Under the pieces are notes generated by a model, which was not told the origin of the DNA, searched no databases, and worked only from the letters and a program-made list of their open reading frames with translations. The position numbers were made by a program, and so were the translations under genes. Positions 46,681 through 60,084 of a DNA stretch of 64,000 bases are shown piece after piece. Source of the stretch: Emydura subglobosa (Eukaryota > Chordata > Testudines > Chelidae); NCBI GenBank assembly GCA_007922225.1, contig ML680008.1, forward strand, positions 1 to 64,000, read 5' to 3'. Every line of letters starts with the position of its first letter. Position 1 is the first letter of the stretch.

Positions 46681-47639
46681 GCGCACGGGCACTAGGCACC
46701 TGAGCTCAGTGGCTTTGGCTTTAAATTTTATTTCATTTTCCATACAAAAGAATCCTTGATGGAGCGGATAAGTGTAGAAAACACCCTGCAGCAAATGGTG
46801 TGTGAAAGGTTAACTCCCAGCCCCCGTTCTAAGCCACTAGACCCCACTCCCCTCCCAGAGCTGGGGAGAGAACCCAGGAGTCCTGGCTCCCAGCCCTGCC
46901 ACACCCCTTTAAGCTCTAGATCTCACACCTCACACTTGTGCACTGGGAACAAAGTCCGGCCCATACTGGGAGACTATAAACAGTGAGGTCACTTCTTCCC
47001 ACATCCCTGCCTGTCTTTAACCCCTTGGATCTGGATCTCGGGCGCTGAGCTGCACGGCGGGTTTCTAACGCTCACCCTGATCGGCTGCCTGGCGGGGGCG
47101 CCTGTTCCAAAAAAGGGCTGATGCCTGAAGGGTTAATCTCAGCCGCACCCTCCTTCAGCAAAGAGCAGAGATCAGCCAGACAGGAATCTTCAAGGAGAGT
47201 CAAAGTCCCTGAGTCCTTCCTCACTGCTGACAGACAGCCAGGGGTAGAAGCCAGGTGTCCTGGCTCCCAAACCTTCCTGCTCTTACCACTAGCCCCCACT
47301 CGCCTCCCAGAGCCGGGACAGAACCCAGGAGTCCTGGCTCCCAGCCCCACCCTCACTTTTTCCACTAGGTTATGCTGCCTCCCATACGTCTGTGGTATTT
47401 GTAGGGTTAATAAAATGAACAGGAAATGAAACTAACAGTGGGGAGCCATCCTGCAGAATGGACCAATCAGGATAGGATGTGTATGGGGGCTTGTCAGCTT
47501 CATTTGTATATTTAAAGGGGACTCAACCAGTAGTGTGGGCCCAGTGTTGTCTCTGCTGGCATGTTTGACTGTTGTACTTGGAAGACCCTACAATAACAAA
47601 CAGTAGAACAGGTGGTAGCGGATACCTTTTTCATGTGTG

Positions 47640-47975
47640 TAAGTGTGTATTTCTAAAGACGTTGGCTGGTGACGGCTTGTGTCTTGTGTGTCTGGGATAG
47701 GACAGCACAACTGTATCCCACTGCGTGTGTGACTGTGAACGTGTGTGTGTGTAACTGTAACCCTGTGTGCGTTGTGAGACAGAGGGACCCTGGGTGTGTA
47801 GCGCAGTGGCTGTTGAATTGTATCCGTGTGTGTGTGTCTGTCGGTGTGTATAACTGCATTCCAGAGAGTGTGCATGTTATGAGAGAGAGCACCTCCGTGT
47901 GTGTGTGTCTATAGCTTTGCATGTCTGTGTGTAGTTGCATCCCAGTGTGTGTGTGTGTGGGGGGGTGCGTGTTAC
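47640..47975 (+). repeat. (TG)n-rich microsatellite region
   Basis: Interrupted tgtgtgtg tracts. The reverse-strand Thr/His-rich peptides are shadows of it. Confidence 0.8.
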
Positions 47976-48059
47976 CCTTCCCCACTGTCAGAGGTATCCC
48001 TCTTTCCATAGACCCAGCTTCTTGATACGAGGCGACGCTCCCTCCGCTAGCCCTTTATC

Positions 48060-48204
48060 GGACTGCTGGCCCTTTAAGGGCTCCAGGTTCCCTGCCCCGC
48101 CCCCTTTTCGTCCTCCCCCACGCCTGCATTTAAAGGGCCCGGCCTCGGCGGCCCCCGCCTGGCCCTGACTCCAGCAGCGCAGCGCTCGGTACCCGGCCCC
48201 AGCC
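48060..48204 (+). promoter_or_regulatory. ETHE1 copy A promoter
   Basis: A palindrome CCCTTTAAGGG at 48070-48080, a CCCCGCCCCC GC box near 48094 and GCATTTAAAGG at about 48126, 75-80 nt before the ATG. Copy B has the same GGCATTTAAAGG at the corresponding distance, so the core promoter was duplicated. Confidence 0.55.
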
Positions 48205-51050
48205 ATGTGGCTGCCCCGGAGCTGCCCAGCAGTGGCCGCTGCCCTGCGCGCCCTGGCCCGGCCCCTGAGACCCTACGGAACCCGCTTCGCCCAGCGCCAG
48301 GGGATGCTCTTCCGGCAGGTGGGCCAGGCTGGGTGCCAGGACGCCTGGGTTCTCTCCCAGCTCGGCGGGGGATGGGGGACTAGTGGTTAGAGCAGGGGCT
48401 GGGTGCCAGGACGCCTGGGTTCTCTCCCAGCTCGGGGGGGATGGGGGACTAGTGGTTAGAGCAGGGGCTGGGTCTAGTGGCTAGAGAGGGTGGGGGAATG
48501 GGTTCCAGGACTCCTGGGTTCTCTCCTGGTCCTGGGAGAGGAGGGGGATCTGGTGTTAGAGCAGGGGGCCGGGAGCCCGGACTCCTGGGTTCTCTCCCCG
48601 GCTGTCAGGAGCTCCCAGCATGACTTACTGCGTGTCTGCTCTCATTGCCCGGCCGTTGCTGTTGCTCTGCTGCCTTCCCTGGATGCCCCATCTGCCATTT
48701 CCCCAGTCCCGCATTGCTTTGCTGCAAATTGCCGCGTGAGCTGATCTGACATTGCTCACATGCTGCTTGCTTCCTTCCCCGCTCTCCTGGGAGAGGGTTA
48801 GAGCAGCGTTGGTTCTTGCAAGCCAGGTAACCTTTTTCTTTGTGATCTTGCAACTACAAGATTTTATAACACAGTAATAATGAAAACGACTGACTGTTGT
48901 ACTTAGATTTTAGCAACTTGTGAAATAAACCCCGGACTTTCATTTGAACCAGTGTTGGGGGGGAACTTCCCCTCCCTGCCTCTCAGGCTCTTGGCTTCCT
49001 GTCCTGCTCCCAGGGCTGTTCCCGTCTCGCTCGGGGCATAGGGCCCTAGCAGGGAGGTGCGTCAGCCAGCTGGTTACCAGCCCTGGGCCAGCAGTGAGCA
49101 CAGCAGCCCCTGGCAGGGAGCCTGGAATGACTGATGGGGGAGGAGCCGGAGGGTGATCAGACAGCGAAGAGATTTGATCAGAACTGGGGATGGAACCCAG
49201 GAGGCCTGGTTCCCAGTCGTCCCGCCCCAACCACTAGGCCCCACGCCCCTCCTTGAGCCAGGGATAGAACCCAGGAGTCCTGGCTCCCAGCCACCCCCCC
49301 GCTCTAACCACTAGGTCCCACTCCCCTCCCTGAGCTAACCGGATCTCTCCTCAGCTCTTTGAGCCCGAGAGCTGCACCTACACCTACTTGCTCGCGGACC
49401 TGAAGACCAAGGAGGCGGTTCTGATCGACCCGGTTCTGGAGATGGCCAAGCGGGACGTGGAGCTGGTGAGGGAGCTGGGCCTCAACTTACTGTACGCAGG
49501 TGAGGTCAGCCTCGGGGCATGGAGCCTTTTCTTTCTGTGGGTGCAAGCCCTGGTCTGGCCCCAGTGGGGGACTGGCTGGCTTGGGGGGGGAACGGGTTAG
49601 GTTCCCGTCTGTAAATAGCTGGTTCTGCTCCCCGCAGCCAACACCCACTGCCACGCAGACCACGTCACGGGCACCGGGCTGCTGAAGAAGCTACTGCCCG
49701 GCTGCCGCAGCGTCATCTCCCAGGACAGCGGGGCCTTGGCCGACATCCTCATCCGCGAGGGTCACAGCCTGGAATTCGGGGCCTTCGTAAGTCACCTGGG
49801 CATGGGGGCTGGGAGCCAGGACTGCTGGGTTCTATCCCTGGCTCGGGGGGGAGTGGGGTCTAGTGGTTAGAGCAGGGGAGTTGGCAGTGAGGACTCCTGG
49901 GTCCCATGGAGGGCTGATGTCACTGGCTCTCCCCGTCTGCAGGCGCTGGAAGCCCGCTCCACGCCTGGACACACGGACGGCTGCCTGACCTACGTGCTCA
50001 ACGACAAGAGCATGGCCTTCACCGGGGACGCGCTGCTGATCCGGGGCTGCGGCCGCACCGACTTCCAGCAGGGTACGGGCGACCTGGGGGGGGGAGATGT
50101 CTCTTGGAGGGGTGGTGATCGGTTGCCATGGGGACAGGAGGTTGCATCCCTTGGCTGTGATGGGCAGCTGCCATGGGGTTGTTGGATCCACCTGCTAGTC
50201 GCCATCACTATGGGGAACATGGCTGCTGGTTGCCTTGGTGATGGCAGCTGGTGTCTTCGAGCCTGGCCAGTGGGTCCCGGGAGCTTTGGCCATTGAGGGC
50301 CGGGGGTTGTTGTAGGGGTGCCGGGATGGCGGGTTCAGCCTGCAGGAGCTGGGGTTCCCACGGGGCACTGGGGCGATCCAGGGCTGCCGTGCTGGGGGCT
50401 TTGCTGCGTCCCCATGGTAACCAGGCCCCACTTCTCTGCCCCGCCAGGCTCCCCGGAGACCCTGTACCACTCGGTGCACGAGAAAATCTTCACACTCCCT
50501 GGGGACTGTCTGGTCTACCCCGCCCACGACTACACGGGTGAGCCTGGCGCGGCGCTGGGGGTTGCTGTGCTGCGGGGGGGCCCCACAGGGGGGGCGGGGC
50601 GGGGGGGGGGGGGGGGGGGGTCAGCAGGGGGCGCTGTGCTGTGGGGGTGGGGTGGGGGGCTCCCCCTGCTGGTCCTGTATCTGACCCGTCCCCTGGCGCC
50701 CCCTGCAGGCCAGACAGTGTCCACGGTGGAAGAAGAGAGGACCCTGAACCCCCGACTGGCCCAGAGCTGCGAGACCTTTGTCCAGCTGATGAACAACTTG
50801 AACCTGCCTTATCCCAAACAAATTGGTGAGGCTGGGAGCCAGGACGCCTGGGTTCTCTCCCGGGGCTGGGAAGGGAGCAGGGGGCTGGGAGCCAGGAGGC
50901 CCGGTTCTCTCCCCGGCTGCGGGGCGGGTGCGGGGTGTGGAGGAGGCCAGGCCCCAGCGTGTTATGTCTAACGTGTCTGTTTTTCCATTCTCCGCAGATT
51001 TCGCCATCCCAGCGAACCTCAAGTGCGGGATCCAGGATGCAGCGAGTTAG
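48205..51050 (+). CDS. ETHE1: ETHE1 copy A, persulfide (sulfur) dioxygenase with mitochondrial presequence
   Basis: Seven exons: 48205-48318, 49355-49499, 49638-49786, 49943-50072, 50448-50537, 50709-50825, 50998-51050 (798 nt, 265 aa; human 254). The enzyme oxidises glutathione persulfide in the mitochondrial matrix during sulfide detoxification. The metallo-beta-lactamase fold motif THCHADH is at 89-95. The iron ligands equivalent to human His79, His135 and Asp154 are His90, His146 and Asp165. The Arg altered in ethylmalonic encephalopathy (human 163) is Arg174, and Cys258 matches human Cys247. Residues 1-36 contain many Arg and Ala and no acidic residue, fitting a matrix-targeting presequence. 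All splice sites are canonical. Human order XRCC1-ETHE1 and orientation are preserved. Confidence 0.96.
48325..48605 (+). repeat. SINE-head tandem array in ETHE1-A intron 1
   Basis: Three to four head units; the first two (gctgggtgccaggacgcctgggttctctcccagctcgg) are almost identical, about 76 bp apart. Confidence 0.85.
49185..49335 (-). repeat. SINE-head tandem, reverse, ETHE1-A intron 1
   Basis: Two reversed units ending just before exon 2 (gaacccaggagtcctggctcc, ctctaaccactaggtcccactcccctccctgagct). Copy B has the same element before its exon 2. Confidence 0.8.
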
Positions 51051-51289
51051 CCCCGCCCTCTTTCTCTGAGCCCAGGCTCCTCATGCTAAGCCTCTCCCAC
51101 CTCCTAGGCCACGCCTTCTCATTGGCTCATAGCGAGGATGGAAGGTCCTAGGACCTGGCGGGGGGGCTGTCCCTGACTCTGACTCTGGTCTTCACCCTCA
51201 AGTGAGATCTGGGGGTTCCCCCCCGGTCCTGGGTGGGTGGGTTCAGTGGTGGGTGGGTATGTGTTTTTTTAAAAAGTAGGATTGTCTTT

Positions 51290-51321
<32 letters not shown>

Positions 51322-53910
51322 CCCCCCGATTCCTCTGAAACCCCCAGTCTGGCATGCGGGAGTCTGCACATTGCTCTGCATTGGCTGGGGGGGTGTTGGC
51401 CTCCCTTGGGGAGCAAAGACCCCCCCTTCCCTCAGCCTGGTGTGTGGGAATAGTGTTGTTTGAATAGTGGGGGGGGCACAGGTGGACCCTGCTTCCCACC
51501 CTGTGGCTGAATCGTGCCCCCCCCCCCCCCCCCCCGGCTCCCTCTGTTTGCACTAGCTGGACTCTCGCTGGCCCTGCTCGCTGGGTCGCCGGCGCGTCCG
51601 GCCCTAGAGCGGCGAAATCTCAGGAGAGGTTGGAGACGAGCTGCTGGCGCCGCGAGTATAAAGTTGTGTTGGACCCAGCGGGACTCGTGTTTGCTTCAGC
51701 AGGCGGGATCCCGGGCGCGATGGGCCCCTGCGGCTCAGCCAGAGCTCTAGGGAGGGGGGCAGGACACGGGGCTAGAAGGGGCTATGCGTCTGAGCCAGGG
51801 CTGCTGGGCCAGGGGTGGGTCACCAAGCGTGATGGGCCCTTGGGGCTGAGGAAGGGGGTGGGACACCAAGCGTGCTGTGCCCCTGGTGCCACTGTGTTAC
51901 TGCAGTTTCCCACCAGAGGGCGCTGCTCCCTCTTTTCCCAGCCTGTTCTCTGGCTTTGGGGGACTCTCCCCCCACCTCTCCCCGGGGGGCCCAGACCCTC
52001 TGCCCTCCACTCCAAGAAGAGATGGAACCGGGCTTTGGCCTAGAGGAACAGCCTGTGGGAAAAAGAATCCGCCTCCCTCCCTTCTTACCCCGCAGAGCTG
52101 AACTCGCCCCTCTCCTTCCTCTAGTCCAAGTTCTTTCCCTCTTTCCTTTTCCCTTCCCTCTTCTCCAGGGAGGGGTGAGACCCGGCCCCAGCCCCTCCTG
52201 CTTAAAAAAGGGACCCCCCCCCCCCATTCTTTGGTCTGTTCTCATCCGCCCTGACGCCTGTAAACAGGCCCAGCCAGCTGGACATCACCCCAGAGCCACC
52301 CGCAATGCCAGTGTGGCTCCATCCCAGCTGCGGGTGGGGAAAGCTTGTTCTGCCAGCTGAACTCTGTGAGGCTGGGCTAGGGCCATCCCCAGACACCCTG
52401 CCCCCCCTCCAATCAGGGGTGCTTCCCCTTTAAGGCTACAGTCCTGGAAGAAAAGAATTGTGGGAGATGTAGTGCGCAGGATTGATGGGTGCTGTAGGCT
52501 GGGCAGCAAGACATGCTGGGAAGGGAGCAGGGCTATAAAAGGGCACCCGTTAGTGCTATCACCAGGAGGGTCTGGGCTGAGCAGAGCGGAGCGGGCTGGT
52601 GAGTTGGTTCTGCTCTTTAGCCAGCACGTGGCTCTGGCCTGCTGAGGCAATACTGCACACACGCAGGATTCGTGTTCCCTGCTGACTTTTTTGTTCCCTG
52701 CAGAATAATAAATTCTGCCTGGGTAACCATGAGAGGGGCCACATGCCCCTCCCTGGCAGTGGTCCCAAATGGGCGCATCAGTTCAGGTGTGGGACGCAGC
52801 CAGGAGTGAAGTAAATCCCCACTGGGGCGGCAGGGCTGGAGATCTGCCCCTCTCGCTCACTAGTACGGGGCAGGAGGGGGTTTCTGGGGCAGGCCGGGCC
52901 CTTGCGCTGGGTCGGGCAGGTGCAGCCTCAGCGCTGAGTTGGGTCCTGGGGGAGGAAGGAGGCTGCAGGGCGTTCCCCGCCACCTCTGTGCAGCCAATGG
53001 CCTGGGCTCCCCATGGAGAGGCAGCCCCTGTGCGTGCCCCTTAGCCCTGTCACTGCAGAGGCATGGGGCTGACACAAGCAGCTGGGGGGAGCCAGGGACA
53101 CCAGCCCCCTGAGTTTGACACCATGCAGGCAGGTCCCGTCCTCCAGGAGCCGGGGTTCTCTGGCTGCGGCTTTCACGGTCAGTTTCCTCCACTGTCCTAG
53201 GGCCTCAGGGGGTGGGGCAGGCCATGGAGGGGTTGCAGGGGAGGGGGAGGGGATCACAGGGGCCCTAATGGCAAGGGGGTGATGGAGCCTGTGGGGGGCG
53301 GTGGGGTGGGAAAAGGGCGTCAGTCTCCAGGGGAAGGGAGAGGTGAGGGCATAGGGCTGTGCCCCGAGGGAGGGGGCAGTGAGCGTGGAGGGGAGCAGTC
53401 CCTGGGGCATGGATCCTGGGGGGGGGCTCGGACCAGCTGAGTGGGGCTTGGGGTCCGTTTGCCCTCTAAGAAGCGGGAAGCCCCCTCACCTCTCCTTGGG
53501 AGGAGACGGGCACAGACCCCCCGAAGCTGCCTGCCCAGTAACTCTCCGGCTTTAGGGTAACTTGATCCCGCCGAGCGGAGCCAGGGGGACGCAGATTTCT
53601 TGATCGCCCTGCGCTGGGGGGATCTTTTCTGTTGGCTGGGTTGTTACAGATGTTCTTGCAGCCAGGGATTTTGAACTGAACTATTGAAAGGGGCGCGATT
53701 CTCTCGTGTCATCTTGACAAATAAAATAGGCCGAATTTTGAAATGTTGGGTGCAGAATCTTTACGTTGGGGGGGGAGGGGGGAAGAATTGCCCCTGGAGC
53801 AGTTTGCTCAGCCCCATCTTGCAAAGCAGTGAATGCAGGTTAATTAGTGGAGCCTGACAAATCTTTCCTTCCGTGGGGAAACTGAGTCGAGATCCTCATC
53901 CCTGTTATAT
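51051..53910. other. ETHE1-A 3' flank and intergenic sequence, no further gene seen
   Basis: Contains a 30-nt C run at 51291-51320, another C-run at 51518-51535 and a possible polyadenylation AATAAA near 52708. Open frames are GC-composition artefacts with no family signature. Confidence 0.5.
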
Positions 53911-53934
53911 AGTGAGGGAAACTGAGGTACAAAG

Positions 53935-54165
53935 AGGGGAAATCTGTGCAGGACAGCTGGGGAGAGAACCCAGGAACTCTGGCTCCTAGGTCCCCCCTGC
54001 TCTAACCAGTAGCCCCCATTGCCCTCCCAGGGCTGAGACTATAACCCAGAAATCCTGGCTTCCTGCACACACTGCTGTAACCCACTGCCTCCATACTCCT
54101 CCCAGAGCCAGGGGGATAACCCAGGAGTCCTGCCTCCCAGCACCTGCTGCTCTAACACAGGAGAC
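53935..54165 (-). repeat. MIR-like SINE with tandem reversed heads
   Basis: The body (gggaaactgaggtac) is followed by three reversed head units (gaacccaggaactctggctcc, ctctaaccagtagccccc and variants), showing how the body and the multiplied heads belong to one element. Confidence 0.75.
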
Positions 54166-54237
54166 CTGTGAAATCCAGGGTATGACTGATTATCCAGTTC
54201 CCACCCACCTGCCCCATGTTTCTAGCAGGCCACGTGG

Positions 54238-55332
54238 TGTGTTGCGTTGAGGTTATATGACACCAGCCAAGGCCAGGGTGTTACCCAAATAACAAATATG
54301 ACAGGATCTTATTAGGGGATAAGGCAACAAGCCGCATTTATTGTGAACACAGAAACTTGGTAAATACTTTTCTTTTCTTTAATACTATCAACACTGTAAT
54401 AACATTAATATTGTGCTCTACTTAGTGAAATAGCATTACTAATAACGTAAACACTAGGAAAACAGTATTAACATTAGATCAATACTACAATTACAGAGAC
54501 ACATGTTTCAATTGATGCTTTCATTCACACTCACACACACTGACAGGCACACACAGACAGGGAGACAGACAAACATACACAGGGATCTTCCAGATGTCAT
54601 AGTTACCAGCCTCTTGGTGCTCGTGATAGTCACTGGCCAGATGATTAGAGCATGAGGATGAGGAGCAAGGTTCTGCCGATGCGCATCGGTACTCCTGGCT
54701 GATGTGATGTTGTAGACCCGAACCTCCAGTCTTCATCTTCTTGTCCCATTTTATAGGGAAAGGACCCCATGTCAGTCTGTGGGTCTTGCATTGTCATGCT
54801 GCAACTGCATTCTTGGTGTGACTCTCAATCACCCACATTGTTGCAAGCCTGATCAGATTTTGTCCTTTGAAATGGGCTGGCTCCAAAGTCATCAGGGTGG
54901 GCTCCTCTTCGGCCATTTGATCATCTTTGCTTCTTTCTTCTTTCCTCAAGCGTTTTGGGTGAGGCTGGTGTTTTCTTCATGCCTGTTTCCATATCCCTCA
55001 CTCAGACCAGTTGTTCAATCACTCTCCCTGTCTACACCCACCTCAATTGCTCGGCCATGCACACTCCAATCACTCGGGGCCAACTCCTAGCTCACATGTT
55101 ATTTTTAAGGCACACATTATTTTATCTTTGCGAGTGTTTTTCACAATTAGACAGATTCGTTACATTGCACAGTCTAGACTTAACATTCGTAGGTAAAATG
55201 GCCAGTGGATGTGGTACAGACATTTACAAATAGAACAGTAAGAGTCAGTTTGAGGTTTTAGCTTTTGATTCAGACTGATGTACCTTTTAGTAGAAAAAGG
55301 GGTGGTGGTGTGATGGCTCTGTTCTTACACAC
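54238..55332 (-). mobile_element. Possible solo LTR
   Basis: Read on the minus strand, the block begins TGTGTAAG, has a TATA box (CCCTATAAAATGGG near 54757), an AATAAA followed by tgcggcttgttgcc near 54345, and ends CAACACA. Together these suggest an LTR with TG..CA ends. No primer-binding site, coding interior or clean target duplication is visible. It could instead be a chance AT-rich block. Confidence 0.35.
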
Positions 55333-55739
55333 ATGTCAAAAACAAGATTTTGGCCAACAAGGATGGAAAGCGGGAGCCGTAAAAGCGACACTTTTGGTTA
55401 CGGGCTGGCTGAGCTGGTGAGATGGGCTTTAAACAACATTCAGTGGGGCAGGGAAGGAGATCCAGAGGTCAGTCCTGCGTGAAGGGTGGGAATCTGGGGG
55501 GGACGTGGGCCGTCAGCGCAGGGAGAGAGGTGAGAAGAGGGTAAATAGAGGGCAAATCTAATGAACGTCTGACATGCCTGTGCGCTAATGCAAGAGGTAT
55601 GGGAATAAACAGGAAGGGCTAGAGATCCTAGTGCATAATTCCAGTGATGACATAAGTAGCATCACCGTGACTTGACAAGTTCATTCACAGGACTGCAATA
55701 TTGGTCCAGGAGGGGACAGCTTGCTCAGGAAGGACAGGC

Positions 55740-58700
55740 AGGGATGAAGGAAGCAGGTGTGTTGCCTTGTCTATCAAAGATGTCTACACTTGCTCTGAGA
55801 TTGAGCTGGAAATAGAAAAGGGACTTGTTGGATAAAAGGGGTAAAAACCCAAGGTGTGTAAAGGAAGGGTCCACTCCAGACAACCTACCTGGGCAGAAGA
55901 GGCGGATGAGGTTTATTTTTAAACAACTACAGAAGCATCCAAAGTCCAGGACTTGGCGGTGCTGGGGCAATGCCAAGTACCCAGTCATCTGTTGGGGAAA
56001 TAACACGGCAGGGCCCAGATTATCCAACAAGTTCTTGGAATGCAGCGGCGGCAACTTTTTATTGCAGAGGGTGGAGAAAGCGGCTAAGGGCAAGGTGGTT
56101 CTGGGTTCAGTTCTGACGAGCAGGGGGGAAGAGCTGCAAATTTGAAGGCGGAAGGCAGCTTGGGTGAAAGTGACCATGAAATGGTAGCAAGAGTGATTCT
56201 AAGGAAGGGTCGGAGGGAAAACAGCAGAATAAAGACAATGGGCTTTGAGAAGGCCGACTTTAGCAAACTCAGGGAGGTGGTAGGCAAGATCCTGTGGGAA
56301 GTAAAATCTAAGGAGCAAAAGAGTTCAGGGGAACTGGCAGTTTTTAAAGAGATGTTGTTAAGGGCACAGGAACAAACTCTCCCCGTGCAAAGGGAAGTTA
56401 GGAAGTATGAGAAGAGAACACCCTGGCTTCACCAGGAGATCTTCAATGAGCTGCACCTCAGAAAAGTCCTACAAAAAGTGGTATCTGGGTCAGATTACAA
56501 AGCTAAATATGAACAACAGGAGCATGTAGGGACAAAATTAGACAGGCCAAGTACAAAACGAAATGAAACTAGCCAGGCCGAAAAGGGCAACAAGAAAACA
56601 TTGCACACAGATGAGCAGTGAAAGGGAGAGGGTCTGCCCGTTAGTCTGTGAGGAGGGAAGGACAATAACAGAAAACGCAGCAATGGCCAGAGTGTGAAAT
56701 GCCTTTTTTTTGTTTGTTTTCACCAAACAAGTTAGCAATGGTTGGCCGACTAACACAGCGAACGTCAGCGGAAACGTGGTAGGGGCTGAGGCTGAAATAG
56801 GGAAAAATCAAGGGAAGAATTACTCAGACCTGATCTACACTTACCCTGGCGATTCGGCGGCAGTCGACCGGAGCTACGCAGAGAACTTGTGTAACTCCCG
56901 TCAACTCCTGTGCTTCTCTTCTGCGCTCCGTCTTCACTGCGCTGCGCCGGCGGGAACCGCGTTCCCCTCGACGCAGCGCTACGCCACTTGAGGAGGTGGT
57001 TTTAGTGCGTTGACTTCTGGATCGGCCGAGTGGGTCTGCACTGACCACTCAGATCGACTTCTCTGGATCGACTGACGGCGGCGACTTTGCCACCGTCAGT
57101 GTAGACACAGCCTTAGATAAGTTCAATGTCTTCATGGCGGCGGGGGCTGATGAAATCTCGCCTTGCGTGCTTAAGGAGCCGGCCAAAGAGACCTCTGAGT
57201 CGTTCGCGTGAGCTTTGCGCACTCGTGGGGGCCGGGAGAGATCCCAGAGGCCTGGGAAAGGGCAAATATAGCACCTAGCTATAAAATGGGGAGTAAGACA
57301 ACCCGGGAACGACGGACCAGTCAGCTTAACTTCAGTACCTGGAAAGAGAGTGGAACAAATGATCCCACAATCACTTTGTGAGCACCTGGACGATAACAAG
57401 GGGATAAGGACCAGTCAACGTGGCTCTGTCAGGAATAAGACCTTGTCTACACTAGCACGTATGCTGGCAAAACTGCTGAGGCTCAGAGGTGTGAAAAAAC
57501 CACCCCCCTGAGTGACGCAAGTTTTGCCAGCGTAAGTGCTTGTGGGGCTAGCGCTACGTCTCCTGCTGACACAGCTGCCGCGGCTCCTTGCTCTCTCTGT
57601 TGACGTAAGGCGACTACACAAGTCAAGGATCAAGGCAGCTGTGCGGCTGGTACACCAGCCCGAAATCATGTCAAACCAACCCCATAGCTTCCTTCGGCAG
57701 GGTAAGAAGCCTTGTGGCTGGGGAGAAGCAGTAGATGTATCGCCACCTTCTCGTACACAGACCAGGGAAATGCAGCCTGGACAAGCCTCCTAGCCCAGTG
57801 CTGCTCGACCGTCTAAGCAGCAAGTGCCCCTAACGTTGGAAATGTTTAATAAGTGCCCAACACTCAGTTTTCCACTCTGAGAGACACAATCGTTTCCCCC
57901 TTTACCGCTGGACGACTGTATTTCTCATGCAGCAGGAGCGTTCTGAGTTCTGCAGGGCTGTGTGGCTGTGGCAGATCACAAAATCCCCTGCTGTTTCTCC
58001 CCTCCTTCCTCCTCCTCTTCCTCCATACAGGAGCAAAGGCCAGCGCCAGCCAATCCCTATGGCCTGACGGCGGGGTCACCTGGTGTTGTCCTCACACAGG
58101 CGGGAACTTGTGAGGTCTGAGCAGGCAGTAGCGGCCCAGAGTGGACAGCAGCCGTCCCCCTGGCCGTCCCTGGGGGGGTGCGGGCCTGGGGCAAATCACA
58201 CTGTGTGGGCCCCTCTAAACATTTTTAACCTGGTAAAATCTGGGGCTGTCATAGCTGTCAATTTCACGGCACAACTAGAAATTGACAAGTAACCTGCGGG
58301 TGGAGCCCGGCTCCAGGACTGGGCGAGCCGCTGGGCTCTCTGCCTGGCTTTCTGGGCACCGGGCTGTGAGCCAGGGAGGGGAGCTGCCACCTGGGCAAGT
58401 TGCAGGTGGCTGCCGTCTGGCTGCCAGCCCGGGAGGTGGGCAACAGCCACCCAATCTGAGCTGGGGCGGAGGAGACGTCTATGCAGGCTGGGACCCGGGG
58501 ATATGGGCAGGCGGCAGGCAGCTGCTGCCCATCTTCAAGCCAGGGCGTGGGAGGTTGTCTCTCGGCTCAGAGCCGGGGCATGGGTGGCAGACATCCAGCT
58601 GCAAGTCCAGCTCACAAGGCGCAGGAGGCTGCCACCCGCCCCCTTCACTGGGTTTTTTGCCGCGTACCCCCTGCTGCAGGTGTGTTTAGAACTGTGTTCT

Positions 58701-59745
58701 AAAAAGGGGATGCACAACTGGCTGAAAAACTGTACTCCGAAAGTAATCAGCGGTTCACAATGGAGCTGGAAGGGCACATTGAGTGTGGTCCTGGAGGGAT
58801 CTGTCTTGGGTCCGGTTCTGTTCAATATCTCCATCGATGAGTGAGGGACGGGCGTAGAGAGCACACGGAGAAAGTCTGCGGACGATACCGAGCTGGGAGG
58901 GGCTGCCAGCGCCGTGGAGGACAGGATTCGGATTCAAAATGATCTGAACAAACGGGAGAAATGGTCTGAGAGAAACAGGATGAAATTCAGGACGGACAAA
59001 TGCAAAATATGACCCTGAGGAAGGAACAATCAGTTGCACAAATACAAAATGGTCAACGCCTGCCTAGGAAGGAGCTCTGCGGGAAGGGATCTGGGGTTCA
59101 CGATGGATCACAAGCTAAAGATGAGTCAACGGTGTGATGATGTGGCAAAAAGAGAACATCCTTCTGGGATGTATCATCATGGTGCTGTCAGCAAGACACC
59201 AGTAGTGATTCTTCCGCTCTGCTCCGCGCTGATTAGGCCTCACCTGGAGGATTGGGTCCAGTTCTGGGCGCCACATTTCTGGAAAGATGGGGACAAACTG
59301 GAGAAAGTCCAGAGGAGAGCAACAAAAATGATTGACGGTCTAGAAAACAGGAGCCATGAAGAAGGATTAAAAAAGCTGGGTTTGTTTAGTCTGCAGACGA
59401 GCGGCTGAGCGGGGACAAGAGGCCGGTTTTCAAGTACCTTGTTCTAAAGAGGAGGGTGAAAAATTGTTCTTCTGATGCGCTGAGGCCAGGATGAGCCGCA
59501 ATGGGCTGAACTGCAGCAAGAGAGGTGTAGGCTGCATGTTAGGAAAAACCTCCTGTCAGCCGAGTTAAGCAGGGGAACAAATGGCCGAGGACGGTTGTAG
59601 AGTCTCCGTCAATGGAGGTTTTCAAGAACGGGTCAGACAAAGGCCGGCCAGGGATGGTCTCGGGAATCCCTAGCCCTGCCTCAGTGCAGGGGACTGGAGG
59701 AGATGGCTTAGAGAGGTCCCTTCTAGTCTGACACTTCTATGAGTG
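55740..59745 (+). mobile_element. Old, broken CR1/L3-type LINE with nested insertions
   Basis: Collinear LINE segments in changing frames: [17 protein letters not shown] (about 55990), GESDHEMVARVILRK (56160-56620), an ADEISPCVLKEPAKE-like block (57130-57420) and a C-terminal GRDLGFTMDHKLK / LCSALIRPHLEDWVQFWAPHF block (59034-59408). Stops and indels are frequent. Breaks are filled by MITE-like DNA at 56824-57116 and 57438-57655 and by about 0.9 kb of unrelated sequence near 57790-58680. Confidence 0.75.
56824..57116. mobile_element. MITE nested in the old LINE
   Basis: The left side tgatctacacttaccctgg and right side cagtgtagacacagcctta form an imperfect inverted repeat around the core TCTACACT. 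The LINE reading resumes beyond it. A related element starts at about 57438 (ccttgtctacactagcacg). Confidence 0.5.
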
Positions 59746-60084
59746 TGTGATTTCTTCCTCCCCCTGCCCCCGAGCCAGCCAGTGTCCCACCTAGCGGAGG
59801 ATGGAGCTGGTACCCGCTGGAGGAGAAGGGCCCTGGGCTGGGGAAAGGCCCCTGGCAGGTGCCTGGTGTGGGTGGCAGGGGAGCTTGGGGGCTAGCTAGG
59901 GAAGGGGGGTTTGTTTGTGGCTTTGTGGGGATCCCCCACCCCACAGGGTTTCTTCCTGAACATCCCCCTCTGTGGAAATGAACTGGCCACCCAGGAGTGC
60001 ACGTCAGCCCACTCCCTGGGGTGGAATGATCTGCCTGCTTCTAGGCAGAGAAACTGAGGCACAAAAAGGGGACAGACCCTGCCT

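Noticed and set aside
55740..59745. Functional LINE between the ETHE1 copies
   Set aside because: Frames are broken many times and two MITE-like blocks plus about 0.9 kb of other sequence interrupt it.
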